Assembly: GCF_014270065.1 (NCBI RefSeq)
Contig: NZ_JACNME010000016.1
Span: 30,714-94,713 of the forward strand
Source of the DNA: Quadrisphaera sp. RL12-1S
Lineage (GTDB): Bacteria; Actinomycetota; Actinomycetes; Actinomycetales; Quadrisphaeraceae
Reading direction: 5' to 3'
DNA length: 64,000 bases
Shown here: positions 7,748 through 16,943 of the stretch, in pieces
How positions within the stretch are numbered: the first letter of the stretch is position 1
How the letters are laid out: every line of letters begins with the position of its first letter
The notes under the pieces: generated by a model
Database searches by the model: none
Told to the model about the DNA's origin: nothing
The model's input: only the letters and a program-made list of their open reading frames with translations
Program-made: the position numbers and the translations under genes

Positions 7748-10603
7748 ATGCGGGGGCGACCTCCGACCGGGCGACCGGGGGCCACACCCCTCAAGGTGAG
7801 GATCTTGGACGGCGATGAAGTCGACGTGCAGCAGAGCGCTCCCCCACGCCGTCGTCGCGGCACCTCCGCGGCCGCGGTGGCCGTCGCGCTCCTGCTCGTC
7901 TGGGCCGCGGCGTGGTGGCTCACCCGCGGCACGTCCGCCGCGGCCGCGGTCCCCGCGGTGGGCCTGCCCGTGCTGGCGTGCTGCGCGGCGGCGTCCAGCC
8001 TGCTCCGCTCGCGCAGGACCGCCGGTGTCGACAGGCACCTGTGGCGGTGGCTCGCGCTCACCTCCCTCGCGTGGGGGCTGACCACCAGCTCCTCCCTGGG
8101 ACGGCCCTGGTCGCCGGGCGACGCGGACGCCCAGGCGGTCTCTCCGCTCACGCTCGTCCTCCTCCCCGTCACGGCGGTGCTCGCGGTGACGGCCCTCGCC
8201 CCGGTCCTGCGGCGGTCGGTCAGCCCGGCGAACCTGGTGCGGGACGGCGTCGACAACGCGCTGCTGACGGCCGTCGCCGCCAGCGTCCTCTGGTACGCGG
8301 TCCTCGCACCCGCAGCACCCGCAGCACCCACCGGCGCGGTCGGACCGGTCTCGACGGGGCAGGCAGCCGTCTTCACCGTCGAGCTGCTCCTCACGGTCTC
8401 CTTCGTCCACCTCGCGGCGCGCACGCACCGCCGGCACCCCGGGCTGGCGCTGGTCGCAGCCGGGGTGGTCGCCGTGGTGAGCGCCGAGGTCACGGCAGCC
8501 GTGATGGCGACCTCGGCCTGGTGGCCGGGCTACGACGTCCTGACCTGGAGCTGCGCCGTCATGGCGTGCGCCCTGCTGGCGGGAGCCGGCTCCGCGCTCC
8601 GCCGGGACGCCGCCGGCGCGCCCGACCTCGACCGTCCCGCGGCCGGGTCGGGCCTGGTGGCCTGCGCCGCGGCGCTCCTGGCGCTCGCGACGTCCGTGCC
8701 CGCCTCCCTCATCGGTCACGACGCGAGCGGCGTCGGGGCGTGGCTGCACCTCGCCGTGCTGTCGCTGCTGGTGGTGCGCGCCCTGCTCCTGGCGCACGAC
8801 GGGAACCGGCTCACCCGCGACCTGGAGCAGCGGGTGAGCGCCCGCACGCAGGCGCTGGCCAGTGCGGAGCGCCGGTTCGCCTCCCTCGTCGTCCACAGCA
8901 CCGACGCGGTCGCGGTGGTGGGTGTCGACGGGCGGTGTCGCTACGTGAGCCCCTCCTTCGAGCGCGTCTTCGGGGTCCGCCCCGACCAGCTGCTCGGCCG
9001 ACCGCTGGACGCCCTGGTGACCGCGGGACCCGAGGCGGTCGACGCCCTCCACGACGCCCTGCGCTCCACCCTGCACGAGCCCGCGTCCCGCCAGGAGCTG
9101 AGGACGACGGCGCGGCACGTCAGCGGCCGGCCGCTCGTGCTGGACGTGACGCTGACCAACCTGGTCGACGACCCCGCGGTGCGCGGCGTCGTCGTCAACA
9201 CCCACGACGTGACCGACGCGGTGCGCCTGGAGGAGGAGCTGAGCAGCCAGGCGTTCAGCGACGCCCTCACCGGCCTGCCCAACCGCGCCCTGTTCCGCGA
9301 CCGCCTCGAGCACGCGCTGCGCAGCCGAGGAGCCCGCAGCGACGTCGAGGTCTGCTACCTCGACCTGGACGGGTTCAAGGCCGTCAACGACACCCTCGGC
9401 CACGGGGCCGGCGACGAGCTGCTGGTGGCCGTGGCCGAGCGCCTGCGCACCGTCGTGCGCCAGGGCGACACCGTCGCGCGCCTGGGCGGCGACGAGTTCG
9501 CCGTCCTGCTCGACGAGGCCGCTGGGGAGCACGAGTCCGAGCGGCTGGCCCAGCGCCTGTGCGACGCCGTGCGCCGTCCCTTCACCGTGCGCGGCACGCA
9601 GGTGCACGTGGCCACGAGCGTCGGCCTGGCCAGCTCCGCGTCCACGGGTCCCGACGCGAGCCAGCTGCTGCGCAGCGCCGACCTGGCGATGTACCAGGCC
9701 AAGGGCCAGCGCCAGGGCGGGTACGCGCGCTACCACCCCCGCATGCACGAGCAGCTGGCCGAGCGGGTCCAGCTCGAGGCCGACCTGCACCGCGCCGTCG
9801 AGCACCAGCAGCTCCGCGTGGTCTACCAGCCCCTGGTCGACATGAGCACCGGTGGCGTCACCGGCGTCGAGGCCCTGGTCCGCTGGCACCACCCCCAGCG
9901 CGGCGTCATCGCCCCCGTCACCTTCATCCCCCTGGCCGAGGCCACGGGCCTCATCGACGCCATCGGCGCCCACGTCCTGCGCGAGGCCTGCCAGCAGGTC
10001 TCCACCTGGCGCGCCGAGGTCCCCGGCGCCGAGACCATGCGCCTGTCGGTGAACCTGTCGGCCCACCAGCTTGACCACCCCGGCCTGCTCGCCGACGTCG
10101 TCGCGGTGCTCGACGAGACCGGCCTGCCCGCCACCTCCCTGGTGCTGGAGATCACCGAGAGCGCCCTGATCGACCAGCACGACGCCGCGCTGCAGACCCT
10201 GCACGCCCTGCGCGCCCTCGGCATCCGCCTGGCCATCGACGACTTCGGCACCGGCTACTCCTCCCTGAGCTACCTGCACCGCCTGCCCGTCGACATCCTC
10301 AAGATCGACAAGAGCTTCGTCGACCGTCTCAGCCACACCGGCGACGCCTCCCTGGTGGACGCCATCCTCGGCATGGCCGCCACGCTCGGACTCACCACCG
10401 TCGCCGAGGGCATCGAGCACGCCCACCAGCGCCACGCCCTCGCAGCCCAGGGCTGCGCCACCGGCCAGGGCTACCACTTCTCACCCCCCGTCGACGCCTC
10501 CGAGGTGCCCGACCTCATCACCACGGCGCTGGGCGCCGTCACCGGCGACCCAGCCGCCCCCCGCAGCCCCGTGCAGGGCCTGGCCGAGGAGGCGGCCCTG
10601 TGA
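7748..10603 (+). CDS. Membrane PAS-GGDEF-EAL protein (c-di-GMP synthase/phosphodiesterase), copy 1
   Basis: About 951 residues. Residues ~35-340 contain around eight membrane helices, followed by a short helical linker, a PAS domain (~375-490), a GGDEF domain (motif LGGDEFAVLLDE near 580) and an EAL domain. An RxxD inhibitory site (RQGD) lies exactly five residues before GGDEF. The EAL domain keeps EAL (about 708), NLS, EITES, DDFGTGYSS (about 831), KIDKSF and AEGIE, so both activities look intact. The ATG at 7748 is the most upstream start; GTGs at 7796 and 7826 are alternatives. The stop overlaps the next start (GTGA), so it is coupled to its paralogue. Confidence 0.9.
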   Translation: MRGRPPTGRPGATPLKVRILDGDEVDVQQSAPPRRRRGTSAAAVAVALLLVWAAAWWLTRGTSAAAAVPAVGLPVLACCAAASSLLRSRRTAGVDRHLWRWLALTSLAWGLTTSSSLGRPWSPGDADAQAVSPLTLVLLPVTAVLAVTALAPVLRRSVSPANLVRDGVDNALLTAVAASVLWYAVLAPAAPAAPTGAVGPVSTGQAAVFTVELLLTVSFVHLAARTHRRHPGLALVAAGVVAVVSAEVTAAVMATSAWWPGYDVLTWSCAVMACALLAGAGSALRRDAAGAPDLDRPAAGSGLVACAAALLALATSVPASLIGHDASGVGAWLHLAVLSLLVVRALLLAHDGNRLTRDLEQRVSARTQALASAERRFASLVVHSTDAVAVVGVDGRCRYVSPSFERVFGVRPDQLLGRPLDALVTAGPEAVDALHDALRSTLHEPASRQELRTTARHVSGRPLVLDVTLTNLVDDPAVRGVVVNTHDVTDAVRLEEELSSQAFSDALTGLPNRALFRDRLEHALRSRGARSDVEVCYLDLDGFKAVNDTLGHGAGDELLVAVAERLRTVVRQGDTVARLGGDEFAVLLDEAAGEHESERLAQRLCDAVRRPFTVRGTQVHVATSVGLASSASTGPDASQLLRSADLAMYQAKGQRQGGYARYHPRMHEQLAERVQLEADLHRAVEHQQLRVVYQPLVDMSTGGVTGVEALVRWHHPQRGVIAPVTFIPLAEATGLIDAIGAHVLREACQQVSTWRAEVPGAETMRLSVNLSAHQLDHPGLLADVVAVLDETGLPATSLVLEITESALIDQHDAALQTLHALRALGIRLAIDDFGTGYSSLSYLHRLPVDILKIDKSFVDRLSHTGDASLVDAILGMAATLGLTTVAEGIEHAHQRHALAAQGCATGQGYHFSPPVDASEVPDLITTALGAVTGDPAAPRSPVQGLAEEAAL
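10114..10485 (+). repeat. Direct repeat within EAL region, copy 1
   Basis: These 372 bp recur at 12771-13142 (constant offset 2657) with only three differences by eye (one at the GCCCTG[A/G]TCGACC codon, two at GAC[GC/CT]CTCC). Synonymous sites are conserved too, implying recent duplication or gene conversion. Confidence 0.9.
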
Positions 10604-13296
10604 GCAGCGACGTCCTCCTGACCGCGGCACCGGCAGCCACCGCCGTCGCCGTCGCCGTCGCCGCCCTGCGCCTGTCGCGCAGGCGCTCTGGTCCGCAGCG
10701 CTGCTTCTGGGTGCTGGTGGGCCCGTCAGCCGCCGCGTGGGCGCTCGCCGCGCTGCTGGGCAGGCTCCCGCACGTCGGCGACGCCTCCGGCGGGGTCGTC
10801 TCGCAGGTGGCCGGGCTGGGTGTGCTCGTCACCTTCCTGGCGTGGGCCGGGCTCGCGGTGACCGGCATCGCCAGGCTCACCACGGCGCACCAGACCCGCG
10901 GCAACGTCGTGCGCGACGTGCTCGACATCCTCCTGCTCATCACCGCCGGCCTCAGCGTGCTCTGGGCGCTCGTGCTGGCCCCGGCGTGGGACCGGGGCCA
11001 GGTCAGCGCCACCGCGTGGGTCACGGTCGTGGTCCTGGTGGTCGCCCTCGACGTCCCCCTGACCGCCTTCCACGCGCTCCTGCGCAGCCCCGAGCGCGCC
11101 CGCGGCGTGCGGTCGGCGCTCATCGGCCTCGGCGCGGTGAGCCTCGGCGACATCACCTCGGCCAGGAGCCTCCTGCTCGGCGGTGGTGGCGTCACGCCCC
11201 TGGCCGTCGCGCTGTGGGGGCTCGGCTGGGCGCTCGTGCTCACCGGCGTCCTCCTCGAGCACGGCCGCCGGCAGAGCCCCCCTGCCGGGGGCGGCCTCTC
11301 CAGAGGGACCGTCCAGGCGAACGGCGCCGCCGCGGTCACCGTGGTGACCACCGCCCTCGGCGTCCTCGTGGACGGTGGTCCCGGCGCCCCCGTGACCTTC
11401 TGGCTGAGCACCACCGCGCTCTTCCTGGTGGTCTGCCGCACGCTCCTCGAGCTGCGCCGCACCACCCACCTCCAGCGCCGGCTGGAGCTCAAGGTCGAGG
11501 AGCGCACCCGCGCCCTCGCCGACAGCCGCCACCGCTTCGCGGCGCTGGTGGCCCACAGCTCCGACCTGGTCATCGTCGTGGACGAGCAGCGGCGCCTCTC
11601 CTACGCCAACCCCGGCGCAGCGCGACTGCTGGGAGCCGTCCCCGGGTCCACGCTCGGGCGCCCGGCGGCGGAGCACCTGCACGACGACGAGGGGCCCGGC
11701 CGCCCCCTGGACGCGCTGCGGTCCATGGTCGCGGCGGGGGTCGACCAGCTGGAGCTCCGCCTGGCCCTGCGCCACACCGACGGCCACCGGGTGGAGGTGG
11801 ACGCCGTGGTCACCAACCTGCTGGCCGACCCCGACGTGCAGGGCCTGGTCATCAACGCCCGCGACGTCACCGAGGCGCTGCGCCTGGAGCGCGAGCTCAG
11901 CGACCGGGCCTTCAGCGACGCCCTCACCGGCCTGCCCAACCGCGCCCTGTTCCGCGACCGCCTCGAGCACGCGCTGCTCAGCCGGGCCTCCCGCGGACCG
12001 GTCAAGGTCATGTACCTCGACCTGGACGGGTTCAAGGCCGTCAACGACACCCTCGGCCACGAGGCGGGCGACGAGCTGCTGGTGGCCGTGGCCGAGCGCC
12101 TGCGCACGGTGGTGCGCCAGGGCGACACCGTCGCGCGCCTGGGCGGCGACGAGTTCGCCGTCCTGCTCGACGAGGGGGTGCAGCCCGCTGAGGCGCTCGA
12201 GCTGGCCGACCGGCTGGTGCGGGCCCTGCGCGACCCGGTCACCGTCCGCGGCACGGAGGTCCACGTCGGCGTCAGCGTGGGACTGGCCAGCAGCCGCACC
12301 GCGGGCCGCACCGCCGAGGGGCTCATGATGGCCGCGGACACGGCCATGTACGAGGCCAAGGCGGCGGGCAAGGGGCGCTGCGCCGTCTACACCCCGCACA
12401 TGCACGAGGCGCTCGCTGAGCGGGTGCAGCTCGAGGCGGACCTGCGCCGAGCCGTGGAGGAGGGCCAGTTCCGGGTGGCGTACCAGCCGCTGGTGGACAT
12501 GGGCAGCGGATCGGTCTCCGGCGTGGAGGCCCTGGTCCGCTGGCACCATCCCGAGCGCGGCGTCGTGGGGCCGCTCACCTTCATCCCCCTGGCCGAGAGC
12601 ACCGGCCTCATCGACGCCATCGGCGCCTACGTGCTCCGGGAGGCCTGCCAGCAGGTGGCCGTCTGGCGCGACAGCGTGCCCGGCGCCGAGACCATGCGCC
12701 TGTCGGTGAACCTGTCAGCCCACCAGCTCGGCGACCCCGGGCTGGTGGACCTGGTCACCGGCGTCCTGAGCGAGACCGGCCTGCCCGCCACCTCCCTGGT
12801 GCTGGAGATCACCGAGAGCGCCCTGGTCGACCAGCACGACGCCGCGCTGCAGACCCTGCACGCCCTGCGCGCCCTCGGCATCCGCCTGGCCATCGACGAC
12901 TTCGGCACCGGCTACTCCTCCCTGAGCTACCTGCACCGCCTGCCCGTCGACATCCTCAAGATCGACAAGAGCTTCGTCGACCGTCTCAGCCACACCGGCG
13001 ACCTCTCCCTGGTGGACGCCATCCTCGGCATGGCCGCCACGCTCGGACTCACCACCGTCGCCGAGGGCATCGAGCACGCCCACCAGCGCCACGCCCTCGC
13101 AGCCCAGGGCTGCGCCACCGGCCAGGGCTACCACTTCTCACCGCCCGTGGACCCCGAGCTCGTCCCCGAGCTGGTGGTGGCGGCCCTGCGGGCGCCCGCC
13201 CCCACCGAGACCGCTGAGGACGACGACGAGCGGGCCCGGCCGGGGGTGCCGGCGCCCCTGACGGGGTCGCCGGCTGAGGGCTCAGCGCTGGGCTGA
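10600..13296 (+). CDS. Membrane PAS-GGDEF-EAL protein, copy 2
   Basis: About 898 residues, a tandem paralogue of the preceding protein. It has an N-terminal region of about eight membrane helices, a PAS domain (~310-420), GGDEF (about 516, with the same RQGD inhibitory site) and a complete EAL set (EAL about 643, NLS, EITES, DDFGTGYSS, KIDKSF, AEGIE). The GTG start overlaps the previous stop by 4 nt. The sensor halves differ clearly, while the GGDEF-EAL halves are nearly identical at DNA level, so the two proteins probably read different signals with the same output. The stop lies 15 nt inside the end of the convergent CDP-alcohol transferase gene. Confidence 0.9.
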   Translation: MSSDVLLTAAPAATAVAVAVAALRLSRRRSGPQRCFWVLVGPSAAAWALAALLGRLPHVGDASGGVVSQVAGLGVLVTFLAWAGLAVTGIARLTTAHQTRGNVVRDVLDILLLITAGLSVLWALVLAPAWDRGQVSATAWVTVVVLVVALDVPLTAFHALLRSPERARGVRSALIGLGAVSLGDITSARSLLLGGGGVTPLAVALWGLGWALVLTGVLLEHGRRQSPPAGGGLSRGTVQANGAAAVTVVTTALGVLVDGGPGAPVTFWLSTTALFLVVCRTLLELRRTTHLQRRLELKVEERTRALADSRHRFAALVAHSSDLVIVVDEQRRLSYANPGAARLLGAVPGSTLGRPAAEHLHDDEGPGRPLDALRSMVAAGVDQLELRLALRHTDGHRVEVDAVVTNLLADPDVQGLVINARDVTEALRLERELSDRAFSDALTGLPNRALFRDRLEHALLSRASRGPVKVMYLDLDGFKAVNDTLGHEAGDELLVAVAERLRTVVRQGDTVARLGGDEFAVLLDEGVQPAEALELADRLVRALRDPVTVRGTEVHVGVSVGLASSRTAGRTAEGLMMAADTAMYEAKAAGKGRCAVYTPHMHEALAERVQLEADLRRAVEEGQFRVAYQPLVDMGSGSVSGVEALVRWHHPERGVVGPLTFIPLAESTGLIDAIGAYVLREACQQVAVWRDSVPGAETMRLSVNLSAHQLGDPGLVDLVTGVLSETGLPATSLVLEITESALVDQHDAALQTLHALRALGIRLAIDDFGTGYSSLSYLHRLPVDILKIDKSFVDRLSHTGDLSLVDAILGMAATLGLTTVAEGIEHAHQRHALAAQGCATGQGYHFSPPVDPELVPELVVAALRAPAPTETAEDDDERARPGVPAPLTGSPAEGSALG
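12771..13142 (+). repeat. Direct repeat within EAL region, copy 2
   Basis: Partner of 10114-10485. The match extends with more differences into the GGDEF regions (about 9240-9530 versus 11900-12170), but the N-terminal sensor regions are not alike. Confidence 0.9.
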
Positions 13297-13968
13297 CAAC
13301 CGGCGGCGCACCGCCACGAGCAGCTGCACCAGGCCCACCAGGGCCGCAGCCGAGCCCGCCCAGGCGCCCACGCCCGCCCACGTGGCCGCGGCCTGCGGGT
13401 AGACCCCGCAGCCGAGCGCGAACATGGCCGCCACAGCCACCCGCGTGGGCCGCTCGGAGACCGTCACCGCCCCCGGACCGGTCATGCCCTCGGCCTGCGC
13501 GCGGGCGCGCGCGTACTCGTGCATCTGCCCCAGCCCGAGCGCCAGCAGCACGGGCAGCGCCGGCGCCCCCAGCAGCCACAGCGCGGCGAGGCCCGCCGCG
13601 TCGGCGGCCCGGTCGCACACCGCGTCGAGCACCGCGCCCCCGCGGGAGGCCGTGCCGCCGAGCACGGCCACGGCGCCGTCCAGCCCGTCCGCCAGGGCGG
13701 CCAGCGCCAGCAGCACCGGCACCGCGAGCGCCCAGCGACCGCCGACCTGCGCCTGCGCGGCGGCCGGCGCGACGGCAGCGAGCCCGAGCACGAGCCCCAG
13801 CACCGTGACGGCGGACGGTGGGACGCCGGCCGCGGCCAGCGGTGAGGCCGCCCGGCGCACGCCGTCGAGCCAGACGCGCACCAGGGGTGACGCCGACGTG
13901 CCGCCGTGAGCGGCCGACCAGCGCCGCAGGTGCTCCTCGCGGGTCACCCCCCGCGTCCCACCGGTCAC
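13282..13968 (-). CDS. CDP-alcohol phosphatidyltransferase family membrane protein
   Basis: About 228 residues with several membrane helices. The catalytic region ADGLDGAVAVLGG...GGAVLDAVCDRAAD (about residues 95-127) keeps the acidic residues of the CDP-alcohol transferase motif DGxxAR-x8-G-x3-D-x3-D, but with GA in place of AR and a longer spacer. It would transfer a phosphoryl group from a CDP-linked lipid to an alcohol; the acceptor is unknown. The GTG at 13968 is supported by a TAGGGT hexamer 7 nt upstream; 13947 is an alternative. It is divergent from crtE. Confidence 0.78.
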   Translation of the reverse strand: MTGGTRGVTREEHLRRWSAAHGGTSASPLVRVWLDGVRRAASPLAAAGVPPSAVTVLGLVLGLAAVAPAAAQAQVGGRWALAVPVLLALAALADGLDGAVAVLGGTASRGGAVLDAVCDRAADAAGLAALWLLGAPALPVLLALGLGQMHEYARARAQAEGMTGPGAVTVSERPTRVAVAAMFALGCGVYPQAAATWAGVGAWAGSAAALVGLVQLLVAVRRRLSAQR

Positions 13969-13975
13969 GGCAGCG

Positions 13976-13981
13976 ACCCTA
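13976..13981 (-). promoter_or_regulatory. -10-like TAGGGT of CDP-alcohol transferase gene
   Basis: On the minus strand TAGGGT is followed by 7 nt and the GTG at 13968, fitting a leaderless start. Confidence 0.4.
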
Positions 13982-14040
13982 CGACCGTGACGCACGTCCC
14001 TCCGGGGCGTCGCCCGACGGGCGCCGCGCCGATCGGCGCA

Positions 14041-14046
14041 TAGGCT
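14041..14046 (+). promoter_or_regulatory. -10-like TAGGCT of the crtE-crtI-crtB operon
   Basis: TAGGCT lies 7 nt before the crtE GTG at 14054, suggesting leaderless transcription of the carotenoid operon. No obvious activator or repressor site was recognised in the 85 bp divergent region. Confidence 0.45.
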
Positions 14047-14053
14047 CCACCGG

Positions 14054-15277
14054 GTGAGTCCCGCCCACGTCCTGGACGCCGATGACCTGCGGGCCCGCGT
14101 GCAGACCGAGCTGGACGCCGTGCTGGCGGCCCAGGCGGCGGTGCTGGCCGACGTCAGCGACGACTGCGACGCCCTCGTGGCGGCGGTCGCGCGCCTGGTG
14201 GCGGGCGGCAAGCGGCTGCGCCCGGCGTTCTGCTGGTGGGGGTGGCGCGGCGCGGGCGGAGACCCGTCGGACGCCGCCGCGGGGGACGCCGTCATCCGCG
14301 TGGCCACCGCCCTGGAGCTCTTCCAGGCGGCGGCGCTCATCCACGACGACGTCATGGACGCCTCCGACACGCGCCGCGGCATGCCCGCCACGCACCGGTA
14401 CTTCGCGGGGATCCACACCGACCGCCGCTGGGACGGGGACGCCGACAGGTTCGGCGACGCCGGGGCGATCCTGTCCGGGGACCTGTGCCTGGCCTGGTCG
14501 GACGAGGTGTTCCGCAGCGCTGACCTGCCGGTGGACCGCCGCCGCGCCGCGGAGCTGGTCTTCGACCGGATGCGGACCCAGCTCATGGGCGGGCAGTACC
14601 TCGACATGCTGGCGCAGGCCGCGCCGCTGCGCCGGATCGCCGCCGCGGCGGTGAACAGCGGCAGCGCGGGGGGCTCGGCGGGCTCCCCCGCCCCCTCCCC
14701 GCGCCGCGACAGCGACGACGACGCCGAGGGCCCCGAGGAGGTGGCGCTGCGCCGCGCCGAGGCCGACGCGCTGCTCGAGCGGGCCCGCCGCGTCATCTGC
14801 TTCAAGAGCGCGAAGTACTCCGTGGAGCACCCGCTGCTGGTGGGCGCGGCCCTGGGCGGGGCCCCGGCCGAGCTCAGCGAGGCGTACACGTCCTACGGCC
14901 TGGCCCTGGGCGAGGCGTTCCAGCTGCGCGACGACGTCCTCGGCGTCTTCGGAGACCCGGCCCAGACGGGCAAGCCCGCCGGGGACGACCTCCGAGAGGG
15001 CAAGCGGACGGTGCTCGTGGCCTGCACCCTCGGCGCCTCCAGCGCCGCCCAGGCCGACCTGCTGCACCGCCACCTCGGAGACCCCCACCTCGACGCCGAC
15101 GGCGTCGCGGCGCTCCGGCGCGTCATGGTCGAGACCGGCGCCCTGGCGCGGGTGGAGGACCTCATCGACGACGGCGTCCGCCGGGCCCGCGAGGCCCTGG
15201 CCGGCGCCCCGGTCGCGCCCGCGGCGCGCGAGGCGCTCGAGGCGCTCGTCGTCGCCGCCACGTCGCGCGCCGCGTGA
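14054..15277 (+). CDS. crtE: Polyprenyl diphosphate synthase (geranylgeranyl diphosphate synthase, CrtE/IdsA type)
   Basis: About 407 residues, longer than the usual 300-360. The first aspartate-rich motif HDDVMDASDTRRG starts near residue 96 and the second RDDVLGVFGD near 292; GGKRLRP (about 52) binds diphosphate. It condenses IPP with allylic diphosphates to give C20 GGPP, the precursor for phytoene. A Ser/Pro/Asp-rich stretch (about residues 198-235) is inserted before the conserved FKSAKYSVEHP segment and explains the extra length. It is first gene of crtE-crtI-crtB, 55 nt before crtI. Chain length is inferred from context. Confidence 0.92.
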   Translation: MSPAHVLDADDLRARVQTELDAVLAAQAAVLADVSDDCDALVAAVARLVAGGKRLRPAFCWWGWRGAGGDPSDAAAGDAVIRVATALELFQAAALIHDDVMDASDTRRGMPATHRYFAGIHTDRRWDGDADRFGDAGAILSGDLCLAWSDEVFRSADLPVDRRRAAELVFDRMRTQLMGGQYLDMLAQAAPLRRIAAAAVNSGSAGGSAGSPAPSPRRDSDDDAEGPEEVALRRAEADALLERARRVICFKSAKYSVEHPLLVGAALGGAPAELSEAYTSYGLALGEAFQLRDDVLGVFGDPAQTGKPAGDDLREGKRTVLVACTLGASSAAQADLLHRHLGDPHLDADGVAALRRVMVETGALARVEDLIDDGVRRAREALAGAPVAPAAREALEALVVAATSRAA

Positions 15278-15332
15278 CGCTGCTCTGCTCCCCGGATCTC
15301 CCCGCGTCCAGCTCCAGCCCCGGAGGCTCCTC

Positions 15333-16943
15333 GTGACCGCGCTCTCGTCCCCGCTGCTCAGCACCTCCCCCGGCGTCGCGCTGCGGCGCGCTGCCGACGC
15401 CGTCATCCCCGGGCGCCAGCGGGGGGTGGTCGGGCCGACCGACCACGTCGTCGTCGTCGGCGCCGGGCTGGCGGGCCTGTCGGCCGCGATGCGGCTGGCC
15501 GGCGCTGGCCGCAAGGTCACCGTGGTGGAGCGCGAGGCGCACCCCGGCGGTCGCGCCGGCCGCCTCACCGTCCCGGCGCCCGACGGCGCGGGCGACTACC
15601 GCTTCGACACCGGCCCCACGGTGCTGACCATGCCGGACCTCATCGCCGACTGCTTCGACGCGCTCGGCGAGGACATGGCCGACTGGCTGACGCTGGAGCC
15701 GGTGAGCCCGCTGTACCGGGCGAAGTACGCCGACGGGTCCTCCCTCGACGTCCACGCCGACCCCGAGGCGATGACCGAGGAGATCCGCCGGGTCTGCGGG
15801 CCGGACGAGGCGGCGGGGTACGAGCGGTTCGTGCAGTTCGTCTCCGAGCTGTACCGCGCGGAGATGCGCACGTTCATCGACAGGAACATCGACACCCCGC
15901 TCGACCTAGTCCGGCCCGACCTGCTGACGCTGCTGCGCCGCAAGGGCTTCTCCAAGCTGGCGCCGGTGGTGGCGCAGTACCTCAAGGACGACCGCCTGCA
16001 GCGCGTCTACTCCTTCCAGGCCCTGTACGCGGGCCTGTCCCCCTACGACGCCCTGGCCATCTACGCCGTCATCGCGTACATGGACTCCGTGGCCGGCGTC
16101 TTCGCCGCTCGCGGCGGGATGAGCGCGGTGCCCTCGGCGATGGCGGCGGCGGCCGCCGCGCACGGCGTGGAGTTCCGCTTCTCGACGACGGTGGAGAGCG
16201 TGGAGCACTCCGGCGGTCGGGCCACCGCGGTCATCACCGCGGACGGCGAGCGGATCGCCGCGGACGCCGTCGTCCTCAACCCCGACCTGCCGGTGGCCTA
16301 CCGCGACCTGCTGGGCGTCAAGCACCGCCGGCTGCGGCCGCTGGTGTACTCGCCGTCCTGCTACCTCATGCTCGCGGGCTCGAAGGCGTCCTACCCCGAC
16401 ACCGCGCATCACACGATCCTGTTCGGGCGGGCGTGGAAGGAGGTGTTCGCCGAGCTCACGGGCGGTCGGCTCATGAGCGACCCCAGCGTGCTGCTGTCCA
16501 CGCCCACCGTCAGCGACCCGGGCCTGGCACCCGACGGCCGCCACGTCTACTACGTGCTGTTCCCCACGCCGAGCCTGTCGGCCGGCGCCAAGCACGGGCT
16601 GGACTGGAACGAGGTGGCCCCGCGCTACCGCGAGCACGTCATCGCCACCCTGGAGCGGCGCGGCTACCCCGGCTTCGGGGAGGGCATCGAGGTGGAGGAC
16701 GTCACCACCCCGCTCGACTGGGAGGCCCGCGGCATGGCCGACGGCGCCCCGTTCGCCTCCTCGCACACGTTCGGGCAGACCGGGCCGTTCCGGCCGGGCA
16801 ACCTCTGGGGCGAGAACGTGGTCTTCACCGGCTCGGGCACCCAGCCCGGCGTCGGGGTGCCGATGGTGCTGGTCTCGGGCCGCCTGGCCGCCGAGCGCAT
16901 CACGGGCCGCGACCCCCGCTACCGCTCTCGCGCGTGGCGGTGA
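15333..16943 (+). CDS. crtI: Phytoene desaturase (CrtI)
   Basis: About 536 residues. After a ~38-residue N-terminal extension comes the FAD-binding VVVVGAGLAGLSAAMRLAGA with VEREAHPGGRAGRL, then FDTGPTVLTMPDL. The C-terminus has the family signature GSGTQPGVGVPMVLVSGRLAAERI (about 500). The substrate-binding middle contains QALYAGLSPYDALAIYAVI, typical of bacterial CrtI. It converts phytoene to lycopene or a more saturated intermediate. The GTG start has a GGAGG ribosome site 7 nt upstream, and its stop overlaps the crtB start (GTGA). Confidence 0.93.
   Translation: MTALSSPLLSTSPGVALRRAADAVIPGRQRGVVGPTDHVVVVGAGLAGLSAAMRLAGAGRKVTVVEREAHPGGRAGRLTVPAPDGAGDYRFDTGPTVLTMPDLIADCFDALGEDMADWLTLEPVSPLYRAKYADGSSLDVHADPEAMTEEIRRVCGPDEAAGYERFVQFVSELYRAEMRTFIDRNIDTPLDLVRPDLLTLLRRKGFSKLAPVVAQYLKDDRLQRVYSFQALYAGLSPYDALAIYAVIAYMDSVAGVFAARGGMSAVPSAMAAAAAAHGVEFRFSTTVESVEHSGGRATAVITADGERIAADAVVLNPDLPVAYRDLLGVKHRRLRPLVYSPSCYLMLAGSKASYPDTAHHTILFGRAWKEVFAELTGGRLMSDPSVLLSTPTVSDPGLAPDGRHVYYVLFPTPSLSAGAKHGLDWNEVAPRYREHVIATLERRGYPGFGEGIEVEDVTTPLDWEARGMADGAPFASSHTFGQTGPFRPGNLWGENVVFTGSGTQPGVGVPMVLVSGRLAAERITGRDPRYRSRAWR

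Noticed and set aside
7736..10477. A 913-codon minus-strand open frame opposite the first GGDEF-EAL gene, and similar long antisense frames opposite many genes
   Set aside because: Extreme GC content leaves antisense frames open; the translations are His/Gly/Arg/Gln-rich with no family features.
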